DNA of 64,000 bases from Bettongia penicillata ogilbyi. Lineage: Eukaryota; Chordata; Mammalia; Diprotodontia; Potoroidae. The notes under the pieces were generated by a model. That model saw only the letters and a program-made list of their open reading frames with translations, had not been told where the DNA came from and did no database searches. Positions 33,886 to 47,650 of this stretch are shown in pieces (position 1 is the first letter of the stretch; each line of letters opens with the position of its first letter). The translations under genes and the position numbers were made by a program. Location: the NCBI GenBank assembly GCA_023548195.1, contig JAJHZJ010000009.1, positions 4,075,001 through 4,139,000 of the forward strand, read 5' to 3'.

Positions 33886-34637
33886 ACAATAATCAGGATT
33901 ACAGTTATGTATCAATACCCCACTCAGCTGATACCATTAGTTTTTATATCAGTTGCTAAATACAGGATGTCCCTCCCCTCTCCACTACCCAACAAGCCTT
34001 TGCTTGTAACAAAAATTTAGAGAGAAAAATGGCCATGTCTGACAGAAAGTGCAACCCTCTACAGCCATAGCCTGCCTGCTTTTTTATTTTTAGAATTGAG
34101 GGATCAGATATATAAGCAGAGCTGAAGTTACCTCTACTAACCTCTACTACAGGAGCATAAATGCTTGTCCATACTCACCCAGAGAGTATATAATAAGTGT
34201 CAGGATCTTTCCTTGATGTGGCTGTTCAAAGTAGAAGTAGAGCTTAATTCACTTTCCCTCCCACCCTGTATTGGTAAAACAGAGCTACAGTGAGCAAAAT
34301 TAATGATCCTGGAAAGAATGTGTAGAATGCATTTATATCTCAGAATGTGTCAGCATGAATGGTGAGTTAATGCACCTGCTTGTGACTGGACAGAGCTGGA
34401 GAATCTTGGGCAAGTTTACTGGAGCATTCACTCTCCAGGTATCCTTTGGTTGGGGGAGGGATGTTGAAGGATCTAGCGTGAGTTGGTTCGGATGCAGACT
34501 GCTAGCTGTTGGCTGGTTTAGACACAAACAGTGTGGAAGCCCATGGATGGTTGGGCACTGATTCCACAGCGACTGAGAGCCCGGAGTCTAGAGTAAGTCA
34601 ATCAAACAGTCAATTAAATGCCTCCTATATGCCTTTC

Positions 34638-34870
34638 GGGCAGCTAGGTGGCACAGTGGATAGAGTACTGGGCCTTGAATTTCAAATCTGGCCTCAGACA
34701 CTTACTAGCTGTGTGACCCTGGGTAAGTGACAACCCTGTTTCCCTCAGTTTCCTCATCTGTAAACTGAGCTGGAGAAAGAAATGGCAAACTGCTCCAGCA
34801 TCTTTGCCCAGGAAACCCCAAATGAGGTTGTGAAATGTTAAATATAACTGAAAAACAACTGAGCAACTAC
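34638..34870 (+). mobile_element. Marsupial SINE inside L2
   Basis: The head GGGCAGCTAGGTGGCACAGT GG and the tail TATAACTGAAAAACAACTGA lie between two halves of an antisense L2, which shows the order of insertion. Confidence 0.92.
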
Positions 34871-35029
34871 AGAAACATAGGACCTGTGCTATGCTAAGCA
34901 CTGCAGACACAGAGAAAATTGTTTTAAAAAAAGGTCCTTACTCTCCAGGAGCTCAGAGTCCAGTGGGGAGATAGCATGCAAACAGCTTTGTACAGACAAA
35001 ATATTTAGAGGATAACTAACTCTCTGCCC

Positions 35030-35270
<241 letters not shown>

Positions 35271-35765
35271 TCTCTTCTTCTCTCTCCCATCCACACCCAT
35301 CTCAGAATGAAGGCAGTACAGTTAAGGAGAACTGAAGAAAACTTGTTATAGAAAATGAGATTTTAGCTGGGACCTGAAGGAAGTCAGAGATGGAGATGAA
35401 GATTCAAAGTGTTCTAGGCAAATAAAAATGCCCATAATTGGGTGATAGAGCATTATATTCTAGGAACAGCAAGAGGCCAATGTCTGCATTGCAGAGTACA
35501 TAGGCATGGTTAAAGTATAAAAAGCTTGGAAAGGTAGGAAGGGGCCAGGTTGTGAAGGAATTCACAAGCCAAATAGGATTTTATATTTGATGTTGGGGAT
35601 AAAAAGGGAGCCAGTGAAGTTTATTTAATAGGAAGGTGACATGCTCAGACCTACACAGGAAGATGATTTTGATAGCTAAATGGAGGATGGACTAGAATGC
35701 GGAGAGACTTGAGCCAGGAGACTAACCCAGCAGGCTAATCTCCATTGTAGTACTGGGGACCATGA

Positions 35766-37914
35766 TGATTAAGCCTCTAATATCTAATATAAACCAGCAC
35801 AGGTCTGGATCCCCAGCAGACAAACAAGGGAAAAGAGGAAGCATGGGGGAAAGAAGATGGACTCAGGATCTGAATGTGAAAGAGTGTGTATTAGTTGTTA
35901 TGGTGTGTTAAGTATCTTGGGCATCACTAATGTCTTTGAGGAGTACTTCCCTTAGGTCCAGGTGAGTGAAGCCCCTACCCTGAGCCCTGGCCTCAATGGA
36001 CACCAAGTTTTGGAAGGCCCTGCTCATCACAGGCACAAAATTGTTAAAATAAAAGTGAAATACAGAGAGTAAAACAAGATGATTTTTAATGACTTGCATA
36101 GCTCAATGAATGTTTTCATATTTGTATAGGATATGGGAATGTCTTAATAAATTAAGCCAACCAATTATCCAGGATAGTTCCAGATTCTGATAGCCTCCAA
36201 CTCTTGTAACATGCAGAGTTCCAGAAATATGCCCGATTCGACTTGCCCCACATTTTCCTCAAACACTTAAGTGCTCATAGATTTGTGGCTTTTTGCTAAC
36301 TGTCATAAATCACTTGAAAGTACAACACATACTGCTGGCCAAATACAGTGTCTTGAACAGCAAATTTAGTAATATCAAAAATGTTCACTAATATGTACAA
36401 TCATGTGTGGCAGGAACCCTATGTATCATTAAAAGAGATAATATTTTATAAAAGAAATATGATTCTTTCAATGATTCTATTAACAAAGTCAGATAGGCTT
36501 GAAAACTTGTAGTATGGATAAAATTGGCAGAAATATTTTGGTTTTCTAACCTAGAGTAAGGACCGAAACATTGTTATGATTTTCAGGATGTTCTTTTGAC
36601 AGCTCATGTACATTTCAGATTTACAACATGAAATTGATTACCTTCTAGTTTGAGAACATTAATCTTTAAATATTGATATTAACATCATACTCTTCCTGTT
36701 CTGAGAAGTTGTTTTTGATGTCCTGCATTTCTTTCTTCTTTCCAATTACATGTAAAAACAGTTTTTTAACATATGTCTTTTAAAATTTTGAGCTCTAAAA
36801 TCCTGTATTTACTTCTTAAAATTTTTATAGGTCCTAAATTGGGTAATTAAAAATTCTGAGTGTTTTACTTAATTTCTTAATAATTCACAAATAAGTCACA
36901 ATTTCTTCAAATTTGTTTTGGAAATATATCATGAACATTAGGGTTATGACTATAGCTGTAATAAACTTAAATTTAAAATCTAAAGAGAGGAAAGATTGAT
37001 GGTTGCCATCAAAGTGTACATGTGTGCTAGCTCATCAGATTGTGTGGGACACTATCTTCTATATCAGAGACTGGAGAGTTTGTGTATAGAATGGAATGTC
37101 TTAATTTTGTACTTTTTGTGTTTGTATGTATTTACAGGGTCATAAATACTGCAGAAAGATATAGTTTAATTTTCAACATGAAGTATTATTGTAAATTTGT
37201 ATCAATAATTGAAACAAGTTCCATCTGATTTCATTTTCTTAAAATATAATTTTGATGTAGCCTGCATATTTAATACAAATGACTACTTTAATTTCAAGAT
37301 AGATATAATATATGAGGTTTCAAAGAACAAGGTGCTATGTAAATACAGTATCAACATTTCATTCTCTGGTTTATTTATATTGCCAACACAAATAAGGATT
37401 TAAATTTTAACATGACACAACAAAACAATTTTATAAAAATAAATATCATTAACCGAGCCTTCCATAAAGGGATTTTTTGCATGCAGAACATGTTAAAATA
37501 GATTTCTGATCTGTGATAGAGTTGTAGTTCACTATATTTTATTCTTTGACACATGCTGTTGCAAATAGGGCAATATTTTCAGTTTTTCTTGAAATATGTA
37601 CTATTGGGGGAATGAAAGGGACTGTTAGATGTATTGCAACTTCTAGGGATCAACTACCAAATGGTGTTGAAAGCTGCTTCTGAAAATGAAACTATGGATA
37701 TTTATGGTATGTTGAAGAATTGTGGTCCACAGAAGAGTGAGGTAAGCTCTCAAGGTATAAGGTGTTTTCCTGGAATATCTGAAAAATGGTATTGTGAATA
37801 GCAGTTGAGGGATTCACTTTTTAACCATCAGTGATTGCACACACTGTATGCAATTATAATGTTGTCTTGTGGACTATAATGGCAATCCATGGCTCTGTAC
37901 AGTTCAATGTTTTC
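35766..37914. other. AT-rich stretch poor in recognised repeats
   Basis: Apart from the tiny L1 end at 36738, no repeat or exon is recognised. It is one of the longer repeat-poor parts of the window and could include unique or conserved non-coding DNA. Confidence 0.45.
36738..36805 (-). repeat. Very short L1 3' end, antisense
   Basis: CCAATTACATGTAAAAACAG followed by TTTTAAAATTTTGAGCTC is the extreme 3' end of a marsupial L1 in reverse. Confidence 0.55.
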
Positions 37915-38100
37915 TTTAATGATATTTTATTTTTTCTCAGTTACATCTAAGAACAATTTTCAACTATTTTTTTGTTTCGAGTTCCAAATTTAATCTCTTC
38001 CTCCTCCCTCACTTCCCTGTGACAGTAAGCAATCTGATATAGGTTATACATGTGCCATCATGTAAAGCATTTCCATATTAGTCATCCTGAATCACAGTAT
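37915..38100 (-). repeat. HAL1/L1 3' end fragment, antisense
   Basis: CAGTTACATCTAAGAACAAT, GTTTCGAGTTCCAAATTTAA, CAATCTGATATAGGTTATAC and CATATTAGTCAT match the 3' end region seen at 8742 and 27417. Confidence 0.65.
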
Positions 38101-38439
38101 TCCTTATGGAAAGGATTGTTAGAGATTACAGTGGTGCTACCTTTTTCTTGCGGTAAGAAATTTGAAATTAGCCAAGAATAGCCCTTTTGAAGTAAAGAAC
38201 ATGAAGAGATAATTCTTGGATTTGAACAGAAAGAGACTGTACCTAGACATTATGAAGAATCGTTATGTTCTCTGACTGGACAGTAAGCAAATACCTAAGT
38301 GCCTCTTCTCTGGCCATTTTTCTAAATCTGCATTGATAAATTGGTTTACCTCACGTGAGCTCATGAATTTTGTAATACAAATGTAGATCAAATTCTTTTT
38401 CTAGATGGGGCACTCCCACAAAATATTTCTCAGGGTCCC

Positions 38440-39110
38440 ACAGAGCCTAATAGCAGCCCCATGCCGGACCCTGGGTTTTCTCCTCTGAAAAATGGGAACA
38501 AGTGAGACAATGTATGTAAAGAGCTTTACAAATCTTAAAGCGCTATAGAAACGTTAGCATTATTATCACCACTGCTACCTTCTCCACAGGATCATTGTGA
38601 GGAAAACATTTTGTGAATTATAAAAGTGAGCTACTAGTATCTGAATTTTACCAAAAGAAAAACTCAGCTGACTTTTCTATTACCCCTCTGGTGGGGAAGG
38701 GGAAGTAGAAAGGAGCCCAGCCACTATGCTAAGCACCTTACAAATACTATATAATTAAATCTTCACAAAAAGCCTAGAAGGGAGGCGTCCTAATTATCTC
38801 CATTTTATAGGTGAGGAAACTGAGGCAGACAGATTGAGTGACTTGCCCAGAGTCACATGACTAAAAAGTGTCTGGGAACAGATTTGGACTTAGGTTCCCC
38901 TGAAAAGTTCTCCGGATTTGGAATTAACTTAAATTTGTAATCTAAATTTGGACCTGGGCTCAAATCTTCATTGAGCTACTTATTACCTTATGATGACCTT
39001 GGGGAGTCAGTTGACCTCTTTGGCTCACAGGTTCTTCATCCATAAACTGAGCAGATAGATTAGGGAGCCTTTAAAGTTCTTTCCAACTCAAAATCTATGT
39101 TCCATTAAAT
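38440..39110. repeat. Cluster of MIR/THER1-type CORE-SINE pieces
   Basis: A + strand 3' part lies at about 38460-38590 (GAGCTTTACAAATCTTAAAG). An antisense copy lies at about 38700-38910 (GAGGAAACTGAGGCAGACAG, GACTTGCCCAGAGTCACATG). Another + strand piece lies at about 38930-39110 (TTGGACCTGGGCTCAAATCT). Confidence 0.65.
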
Positions 39111-39689
39111 CCTTAATCTAGTGAGAAAATGAATCAGTTAAGTATCAATGTAAAAAGATATAAAAAATTCTAAGTCAAAATTGTCTTTGAATTTTTGCTA
39201 AGCAGATGAAGCAGAGGAAAAAATGAAATATCTTCTCTTTCCTAGGTTTGATTAGAAACATAAGAAGTCGGGGTGGTTCTGAAAAGCGGCGGAGTAATTG
39301 CAAAGTGCTTGTTAACGTCAAGAGCTCATAAGTACTTTGCAGTTGCACCTGGGTTAATTTATGGAATTCCACTGGTAAGTGTCACACTGTTAAACCTAAC
39401 CAAGTGTTTACTGCACTTGCCAAAAGTCAGATGAAATCTAGCAAAAGGCCTAGGACCTAAGGTTCCCCACCTCTGCACTCTGGACCAGGAGTAAGTGATA
39501 TTTGATTTCAATGTTCACATTTTCTCCTATGAAATGAAATTCTGACATGTTTAAAGGCAAATAAATATTGCAATGCACCCTGTGTTCTCTGTAAAATCTA
39601 GTCATCAAGGTTATATTGAGTGTTCTTTACTCTAATGAAAACTATTGACATCCTTACCAGCACCACCACCCAATCAGGAATGGCCTTTC

Positions 39690-39935
39690 AAATGTATTTG
39701 GGGCATAATGTTCTATGAGAAGCAGTTTGATATGGAGAAGAATGCTGTATTTGGAGCTGGGAAATCTGGCTCCAAATACCACTTCAGATACTGTGTGCCC
39801 ATGGGCAAGTCATTTAATTCAGAGCCTCAGTTTCTTCATCTATTAGTGGGGGACAATAATATTTATACCCAGCTATTTCACAGGCTTGTGAAGAAAGTAC
39901 TTTGCAAAACATATATAAAGTGGATCTAGATAACA
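39690..39935 (+). repeat. MIR/THER1-type CORE-SINE
   Basis: AGCAGTTTGATATGGAGAAG, CCCATGGGCAAGTCATTTAA, GAGCCTCAGTTTCTTCATCT and AAAGTACTTTGCAAAACATA are in CORE-SINE order. Confidence 0.75.
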
Positions 39936-41620
39936 GGATTTAGCCAAGCTCCAGACTCATAGATAGAGTGATTTGTCTGAGGTCATAAATCTAGTGAAAG
40001 TCAGAGGTGGAATTTCAACTCAAGTCTTTCTGAGTTTGTCTTCTATAGACAACTTCTCTAAGTCACCCTAAAAATATGAATTATTGTTTATGCACAGTCT
40101 GTCCTACTCAAAATCTGAGGTTCTTACAAAATACGTACTTGGGATGTTTACTCAGATTTGAAAAGCTTGGGAACGTTAGTAAGGCAGAACCATTTCCTTG
40201 TGTCTGTGTGTCAAGTTTAAGATCTAAGTAGGCCACAAGGTGGCATAGCAACTACTGGATATACTTGGTGGGAACTTGAATAACTGGTCTGGAATCATGG
40301 GTTTAGCCTAATGAGCATAAATAATGAAGAGGAGAGGTTGATAGCCAATGTATATATGAGCAATGGTGATAAAGCCAAAGCTATGAACTTAGGTGATGAA
40401 AGAGTAATGAGGTCATTGAATGACAAATTGGTGATGAATGGATAGGTCTGGTCTATTTGGGATCTGTCAAAAGCAAAGGGTGTGGAAGGGGTGGGGAAGA
40501 AGAATGGTCCTTGAATTGCAACTATAATAATTCTTTTTAACATTTAAAAAAAATTTGAGTTCCAAAGTCTCTCCCTCCCTTCTTTCCATATCAGTGAAAC
40601 ATACATATTTTCGTATTAGTCACAAAAAAGCAAGAAAGTGAGAAAATTATACTTCAGTTTGCTCTCAGAGTTCATCAGGTCTCTCTGTAGGTGGATAACA
40701 TTTTTCATCACCAGTCCTTTAGAATCATCTTGGATCATTACATTGATTATAGTAACTAAATCTATAGCAGTTGATTAACATTACCACATTGCTATTAGTA
40801 CATACAATAATCTCCCGGTTCTGCACTTTGCACCAGTTCACAATCTCTCTCCAGGTTGTGTTTTTTTCTGCAATCATCTCCCTTGTCATTTCATACAGCA
40901 TAATGGTATTCCATCACAATCATATACCCCAGTTTGTTCAATCATTCCTCAGTTGATAAGAATCCTCTCAATTTCCAATTCTTTGCCACCACAGAAAAGA
41001 ACTGCAATAAAATTTTGTGTTTATAAGTCCTTCGCCTTTTCTTTTTGTCTCTTTGGGATACAGATCTAGTAGTGGTATTACTGGGTCAAAGAGTATGTAT
41101 AGTTTATAGCCCTTTGAGTCTCCAAATTGTTCTAAATCGTTTTCCGGGATGATTGGACCAGTTCACAACTTCAACAGTTCATTAGTGAACCTATCTTCCC
41201 ATACTCCTCTAGCATTTTTCATTTCTGATAGGTATGAGTTGTATGGTGCCTCATCGTTGATTTAATTTGCATTTCTCTAGTGAATAATGATTTAGAGCAT
41301 TTATTTATATGACTATAAATAGCATTGATTTCTTTCTCTGAAAACTTCCTGTTCCTGTCTTTTGATCATTTATTAATTGGAGAACAACTCCAATTTTAAA
41401 AATTTAACTCAGTTCCCTATGTATCTGAGAAATGAGACCTTTATCAGAGAAATGTGCTGTAAATTGTTTTGCAACTACTTCATTGTCTATGCTACCTTTT
41501 AGTAAATTGTAGTTTCCCTGATTATCTCTTTTAATTAGGTCTATTTTTGCTTTTGCTTTGCTCAGCAATCATGATGAGAACATGATTGCTACCCCTGCCT
41601 TTTTTACTTCAGCTAAAGCA

Positions 41621-41624
<4 letters not shown>

Positions 41625-41676
<52 letters not shown>

Positions 41677-41695
41677 CACACACACAAACACACAC
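41625..41695. repeat. (AT)n then (CA)n microsatellite
   Basis: A pure TA run of about 50 bp is followed by ACACACACAAACACACACA, inside the deleted L1. Confidence 0.95.
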
Positions 41696-42037
41696 ATGTT
41701 CTGCTCCAGTCTCTTATTTTAACTCCGTGTCTTTCTGTTTCAAGTGATTGTCTTGTAAACAACCTGGATTCTGATTTCTAATCCAATCTTCTATCTGTTT
41801 CTAATGTATGGGTGAGTTCATCCCATGCACATTCACAGTTATGATTACTGTGCATTTTCCTCCATCCTATTTTCTTCTCTTTAGCCTTCTCTCTTTTTAC
41901 CCTGTCCTTCCTTAACAGTCTGTTATGCTTCTGGCAGCTGCATTCCTTAATTTCCCCTCCTTTTATATCCCCCTCCCTCTTTTATCCCCTTCTACTCCTA
42001 CTCACCTATTGGGTAAGATAGATCTCTATACCCAACT

Positions 42038-42142
<105 letters not shown>

Positions 42143-42984
42143 TTTATTCTTCCCTCTTTGAACCAAATCTGACGAGGATGAAATTCAAGCATTGCTGGCC
42201 ATCCACTCCCTCCCCCCATTTGCCCTTCCACTGTAAATACTCTTCTTTGCATGCCTCTTTTGGATGAGATAATTTCCCAATTCTTCTTCTCCTGTCCCCC
42301 TTCTCCCAGTTCATCTCTCTTCATTATCCCCTCATTACTTTTTAGATCATCCTAATATAATTGACACAAACACATCCATAGCCTCTGTCTATATGGACTC
42401 CTAATTGCCCTAATAATGATAAAGTTCTTAGGAGTTACATGCATCATCTTCCTATATAGGAATGTAAGCAATTTAACCTGCTTGAGTCCTATACGATTTC
42501 TCTTTCATGTTTACCTATATATGCTTCTCTTGAGTCTTGTGCTTGAATGTCACATCTGAAAGTGGAATCAACTTTAATTTGTAATCTGAATTTGAACCTG
42601 GGCTCAGATTTGAGTGAGGGTTGAGAGTAAAGGACTTCACCACAATAGGAGCCTGGTGGTAGCAGTCCAAAGGTGGTACAGGACTAGCCAGCACAAGGCA
42701 AGGTACAAGAACTCTAGTTGCCAAAAGAAGATAATATGCACTTCCTAGATGGCAGTGCCCTAGTTGAAAGCCCCACATTTGTTATAATCTGCAAAGCGTT
42801 TATGGAGGAAATGATCAACCTCTGAAGGTCATGACTTGAAATCCTATAATAGCGAAGAAAGATTATCACATTTTTTGACAAGCAACTTGTGTAAGAGGCT
42901 TCACTGTAAAATTCCCAGGAAGTCCATAAAGATTAATGAAGAAGTGTTAGAAAATATTCTTAGCTAATAGTATGAGGTCAGACC

Positions 42985-43625
42985 CTACATTAATGCATTG
43001 TTGATGGAGCTGAAAACTGGTGCAGCCATTCTAGAAATCACTTTGGAGCTGGGCCCCAAAAGTTACTACTCTGTACATACTTACCAATGTCGTTGTAAGG
43101 CTTATATATTCCAAAGAGATCAAAGATAGAATAAAAAGATCCATCTGTGCATAAGCATTTATAATAACTCTTTTTTTTATGCTGGCAAAGACATTAGGAG
43201 TGCTCCTATCCATTGATGATTGACCCAACAAAACCTGACGTGTATGAATGGCAGTGTGGCATAAATGAATGTAGGCATGGTGATATAGGAATGTAATGGA
43301 ATACTAGTATAGTATTAATTAAAATTGTAATAATATACTATTATTGTATAGTTATAAAAGATGTTATAAAGGGGATGATTCAGAGACATATTGTTAGATT
43401 TGTATGAATTGATGGAAAATGAACCAGAATAGTAACTGATTAATTAATTAATAATGATTACTAACAACATTTTATAAATGAACAACTTTGAAAGACTAAA
43501 GAATATGGTCAACGCAATGACCAACTATGACTCTAGAGGGCTGATGGTGACCAGCTGCCGGACAGGGAGGAAATAGACTCAGTATGAGAAATGAGACATA
43601 TATTTACGGATATAACCAATGTGGA
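42985..43625 (+). repeat. Old L1 3' region, sense
   Basis: GATGGAGCTGAAAACTGGTG CAGCCATTCT, ATTCCAAAGAGATCAAAGAT and the ATGTAATGGAATACTAGTAT block are L1 3' sequence. The copy is more diverged than 52010-52545. Confidence 0.75.
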
Positions 43626-43636
43626 TTTAAGTCTCA

Positions 43637-43887
43637 TTTGCTGTTGTTTGATTGTTTTCAGTTGTATCCTACTTTCATGACCCCATCTGGAGTTTTCTTG
43701 GCAAAGATAATGGAGTGGTTTGCCATTTCCTTCTCCAGCTCATTTTACCAGTGAGGAAACTGAGGCAAACAGGGTTAAGTGACTTGCCCAGGGTCACACA
43801 GCTAGTAAGTGACTTGAGTCCAGATTTGAACTTGGGAAAATGAGTCTTCCTGACTCCACGCTATCTACTGTACCATCTAGCTGCCTT
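43637..43887 (-). mobile_element. Marsupial SINE, antisense, full length
   Basis: TTGCTGTTGTTTGATTGTTT, TGAGGAAACTGAGGCAAACA, GGTCACACAGCTAGTAAGTG and TACCATCTAGCTGCC run from tail to head. CORE-SINE pieces follow at 43890-44170. Confidence 0.92.
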
Positions 43888-44744
43888 TGAAATAGTCCTA
43901 GAGAAGTTAAATTACTTGGTCAAGTTCACACAAGTAATGAAGGACTGAGCTAGAATTTGAACCTAGCTCCTCTGATTTCAAATGCATTATTCTTTAAGCA
44001 TGGTACAGTGCAAAGAGCACTGGTTCTGGAGTCAAAAGGATCATAGTTCAAATCCCGCCTCTTTCACTATCACTATCACAAGTCATTTATTGTCTATGAG
44101 TGTTAGTTTCCTTGTATGTGAAATGAGGCAGAGAACTTACTGACGTCTGAGAGTTTTTTTTCCAATATTAAATGTTTTATCTATGATCCAGGAGGAAAGT
44201 GTTTCAAATTTTTAAAACAACAGACCAGTATGTTCTGGAACCCACGAAGGAAATAGGGTAGTCACTAGCATAGAAACATTTTGTAAATATGGATATCTAT
44301 CAATATGGAATTACCAGTGGGACTTAATTTAAACCTCCCTGAGTATTTGGTTTTGTCAAGTGAGAAAAGTCAAAGTCACTTATACTTGGCTTTCGTGTCT
44401 TTTCCTTGGTTTCTGTTTGATATTTGTGTCATGCTATACCTCACAGGTCTTAATGAACGCCCCCCCCCAAGTTTCAATATGAGAGTTAAGACCTCTAATA
44501 ATTTGCCTTCCCAAATCTACTTTACTGCTCTAGCTTGATCATTGGCCTTCTCTTCTAGCTGACCTGCTCATTAAAGCCCCTTATGGTGCTTCATCTGCTA
44601 TCCCAGTAAAGAAATAAATAGATACCCTTTTGGGAACTCTGATGCTTCCGAGGATGAGAAGCTTCCACCTTGAGTCATAGATATAAGGATAGAGATTCGC
44701 ACAACAGGGGAAAAAGGGATCACTGATGAACTGCTTCTCAAAGA

Positions 44745-44870
44745 ATCTCAAAAGCCATCTAGTTCAACCCATACATGAACAATAATCCCCTCTACATTAT
44801 AACCTTATGAGATCACTTCCTTACTTGAAGGAAGCCAAGTTCACCTTCTTCAGGAGACCATTCCTGGTTC
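44745..44870 (-). repeat. CR1/L3 3' end, antisense
   Basis: CCATCTAGTTCAACCCATAC and ACTTCCTTACTTGAAGGAAG are a decayed antisense CR1/L3 end. Confidence 0.55.
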
Positions 44871-44884
44871 CCTCTGTGTCTCTG

Positions 44885-45010
44885 CTTCTCTGTCTCTGTC
44901 TCTCTCTGTCTCTCTCTCTGTCTCTGTTTTCGTCTGTCTCTCTGTCTCTGTCTTTCTCTGTCCTGTCTCTGTCTCTGTCTCTCTTCCCCTCTCCTGCTCT
45001 GTCCCTTTTG
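44885..45010. repeat. (TCTG/TCTC)n pyrimidine-rich tract
   Basis: TCTCTGTCTCTGTCTCTCTC-type repeats run for about 120 bp. The serine-leucine open frames here are low-complexity by-products. Confidence 0.92.
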
Positions 45011-47277
45011 CTAGTGTCTTACCTCTGAGATCACCTTGAACAGTTGAGCTGTGGGAGCTGGGAGGCAGCAGTTGTTACCAAAGGTCCTGATGAACTCCTT
45101 GAGAGCAGAGATCATCTTTTGCCTATCTGAATCTTTATGCACTAAAGACTTTTTCCTAGAATTTGATGGTTACTAGTAAATATTTTTTAAAGAACTAAGC
45201 TAAGCTGCTTAATGATCTCACTTATGGGTATTTGGGTGGAAGAGCCAAAAATGGAAAGACAAGAAAGGACAATCTGGACTGACCTCCTCAGTACAAATTG
45301 GAAATTGTTGTGATGAGAAGTCAGAAGTCTTGTAATGATATTGATTGCCTCAGGTAAGTGTTAGCTTTGGCCCCTACAGACCTAAGCAAGACCTTTGTAT
45401 TAGACATGAAGACTTATATGAAGAGCTTTGTAGCAGAACTATACCAGGAGAATCATAGTCACCAGAAACATATATTCTTTTTTTATTGGCTGCTCTATAC
45501 CTGGGATGTTCTCGCTCTTCACCCCTGCCTCCTTCATTGTACAATGGATTAGAAATCTTGGATGTAAGAGATGTTTTGAAGACAGGAGTACCTAGACTAC
45601 CAAGTAGCTTACCAGTATCAATAGAGATATCCAAGGCTCAATTCTCGATCAGTTTCACAAATGGGTACACTACCAGACATAGAAGGAAGGGCACTTCAGG
45701 AAATTACGATCACCAAAGCCATAGTAACTTGTGTTAGGGGTCCCTTCCCATCCATCTTCATTTCCTACTCATTTACTTTGCATCCACAAAGCAATGTGGG
45801 AGGGGGTAGAAGTCTACAAGCACCAGCATTATCATTACTCCTATTTGCCTTAAATTCTGCTGTTAATTGTCCCTCCAGGGCTATTTTTGCTTGTTCCCTT
45901 CTATTTTTTCTATTGCTACTAAAGTTCAGGGAAAAGGAAATTTTGAGATGGAAAGGGAGTCCAGAGAGGGCACAGAGAGTGAGGACAAAGAAAAGCCAAT
46001 TGGATTTGGCCTTGAATTCACAAAAGAGACATTTGATGTATTCTGAATTTTCATTCAATGCTTTTCACAGGCAGAGATAGGGTGCCCCAAGTCTTAGTAC
46101 AGATTTAAGCTTTAATAGCTTTTATTTTAAGCTTTAAGTGCTTAAAACTGCACTGAGACTTTTGGGACATTTTGTAGTTAACCTTTGGCCCAGAGAGTAC
46201 CACCCCTTTTCCAAATCAGTGCTGGCCTGTACCTGCTCACTCCTTTAGTCCAGTCTTCAAAGTTTGTTTAGTTTGAGAGTCATACTAGAGATCACTTAGG
46301 AAAATGAAAGGGAGATGCCTAGTACCCGTTGGGTTTATTCTTATGGTGTATTCATTTTTTTGGACATTTATTTTTTTCTGCTAAAAATATCATACACCCT
46401 TCCAGGAAGGAGTGGAAAAATGACTTCAGCCACCCAATTAAAAATATGCTCAGCTGAGCCTGGCTCTTACCTATTTTGGGGCAAAGCCCTGGGATTGAGT
46501 TCTTTCCATACCCTTTTCTGGACACCCTCACGAATGGATTCCAACACAGGCCCCTCTTGCCAGGTGTTTTCAAGAAGGGAAATCTGTACAATTCTTCTTC
46601 CCCACCAACTCCCCCACTCCACTCCCTACTCCTACATACATTTCTCTCTAAAGCTCCTTAGGACCCCAGGCCAGAAGGTCTGTCTCACTAGAATGGTATA
46701 AATTTGAGTATGGAGACTGTGGATGTGTGTTTCCCTAGGATTTAAATGAGGTGTCACCCATCTCCTCCCTTTACATTTACAGGGGAATTCAAATATGAAC
46801 AAAGTCTATGACCTGCAGAGAGATCCAGGAACTTGCTTTGGGAGAACTGAGCTCGTCTGTATGAGAAGGATCAGTCTCTCCTTTCTTCCTAATTTTCTTC
46901 CCCAGCTTCAAAAGGAAAGGAAAATGAATAAATGATACAAAGCAGACTTGGGGAGAAAAGGCAGGGCTTCTACTGGCCAAGGAGGAACTTTACAGGAAAT
47001 TCAGGCCTAATTTCTAGAAATTTTAACTCATATAGGATGAGATATTTGATAACCTGTCTGATGGATATTTTAGTTCAACCTGACTTGAGCCAGCTGCCCT
47101 ACTTACTTCAGAAAAGTAAAAATGAGTTTAATTAGCTTAAAGAAAAGGAGAGTGGAGGTAAGAGTAGGGGTAAGGTCAGAAATAGATTTGGGTAATTAAT
47201 TTTTAAATGACTCAAGAGTTTGAAAAAGGTCTTGCCTCAATCCAATTCAGGCAAAGAAAACCCCAGCATAAGATGTC
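45011..47277. other. Unassigned intergenic stretch
   Basis: The frames at 45358-45552, 45661-46080 and 46315-46701 have no recognised domain, splice context or family. A weak L2-like trace is near 45490-45540. Non-coding is most likely. Confidence 0.45.
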
Positions 47278-47650
47278 CTATAAGTCATCAAATCAAAAAC
47301 TTAAATGTTAAGCATCTACTATGTATAAGGGGGTGGGTAGGTAGTACAATAGATAGAGTTCCTGGCCTGGAGTCAGGAAAATCTGAGTTCAAAGTGACCT
47401 CAGACACTTGCTAGCTAAGTGACTATGGCTAAGGCGCTTAACCCTGTTTGTCTCAGTTTCCTCATTTGTAAAATAAGCTGGAGAAGAAATGGCCAACCAG
47501 CCAAGAAAACCCCAAATGGGGTTACCAAAGGTCAGGCACATCTGTAATGACTAAACAACATGTGTAAGGGTAGGCTATGGGGATGCAAAAGTGAAATGAG
47601 ATACCCCCCCTGCCCTCAAGGGAGGACAAGACATGTACATAAATAACTTT
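47278..47650 (-). repeat. L2 3' end, antisense, split by a SINE
   Basis: TTAAATGTTAAGCATCTACT ATG lies on the left and GGCTATGGGGATGCAAAAGT, then CCTGCCCTCAAGGGAGGAC, on the right of the SINE. Together they make a normal antisense L2 3' end. Confidence 0.75.
47332..47559 (+). mobile_element. Marsupial SINE with 11 bp target duplication, inside L2
   Basis: The diverged head GGTGGGTAGGTAGTACAATA and the tail ATGACTAAACAAC are flanked by ATGTATAAGGG (47321-47331) and ATGTGTAAGGG (47560-47570), which differ at one base. Confidence 0.9.

Noticed and set aside
45661..46080. 139-codon + strand frame, and 45358-45552, considered as retroviral or host coding sequence
   Set aside because: A vague resemblance of DLSKTF to a retroviral polymerase motif does not extend. 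There are no catalytic motifs, no splice-site support and no family match from reading.
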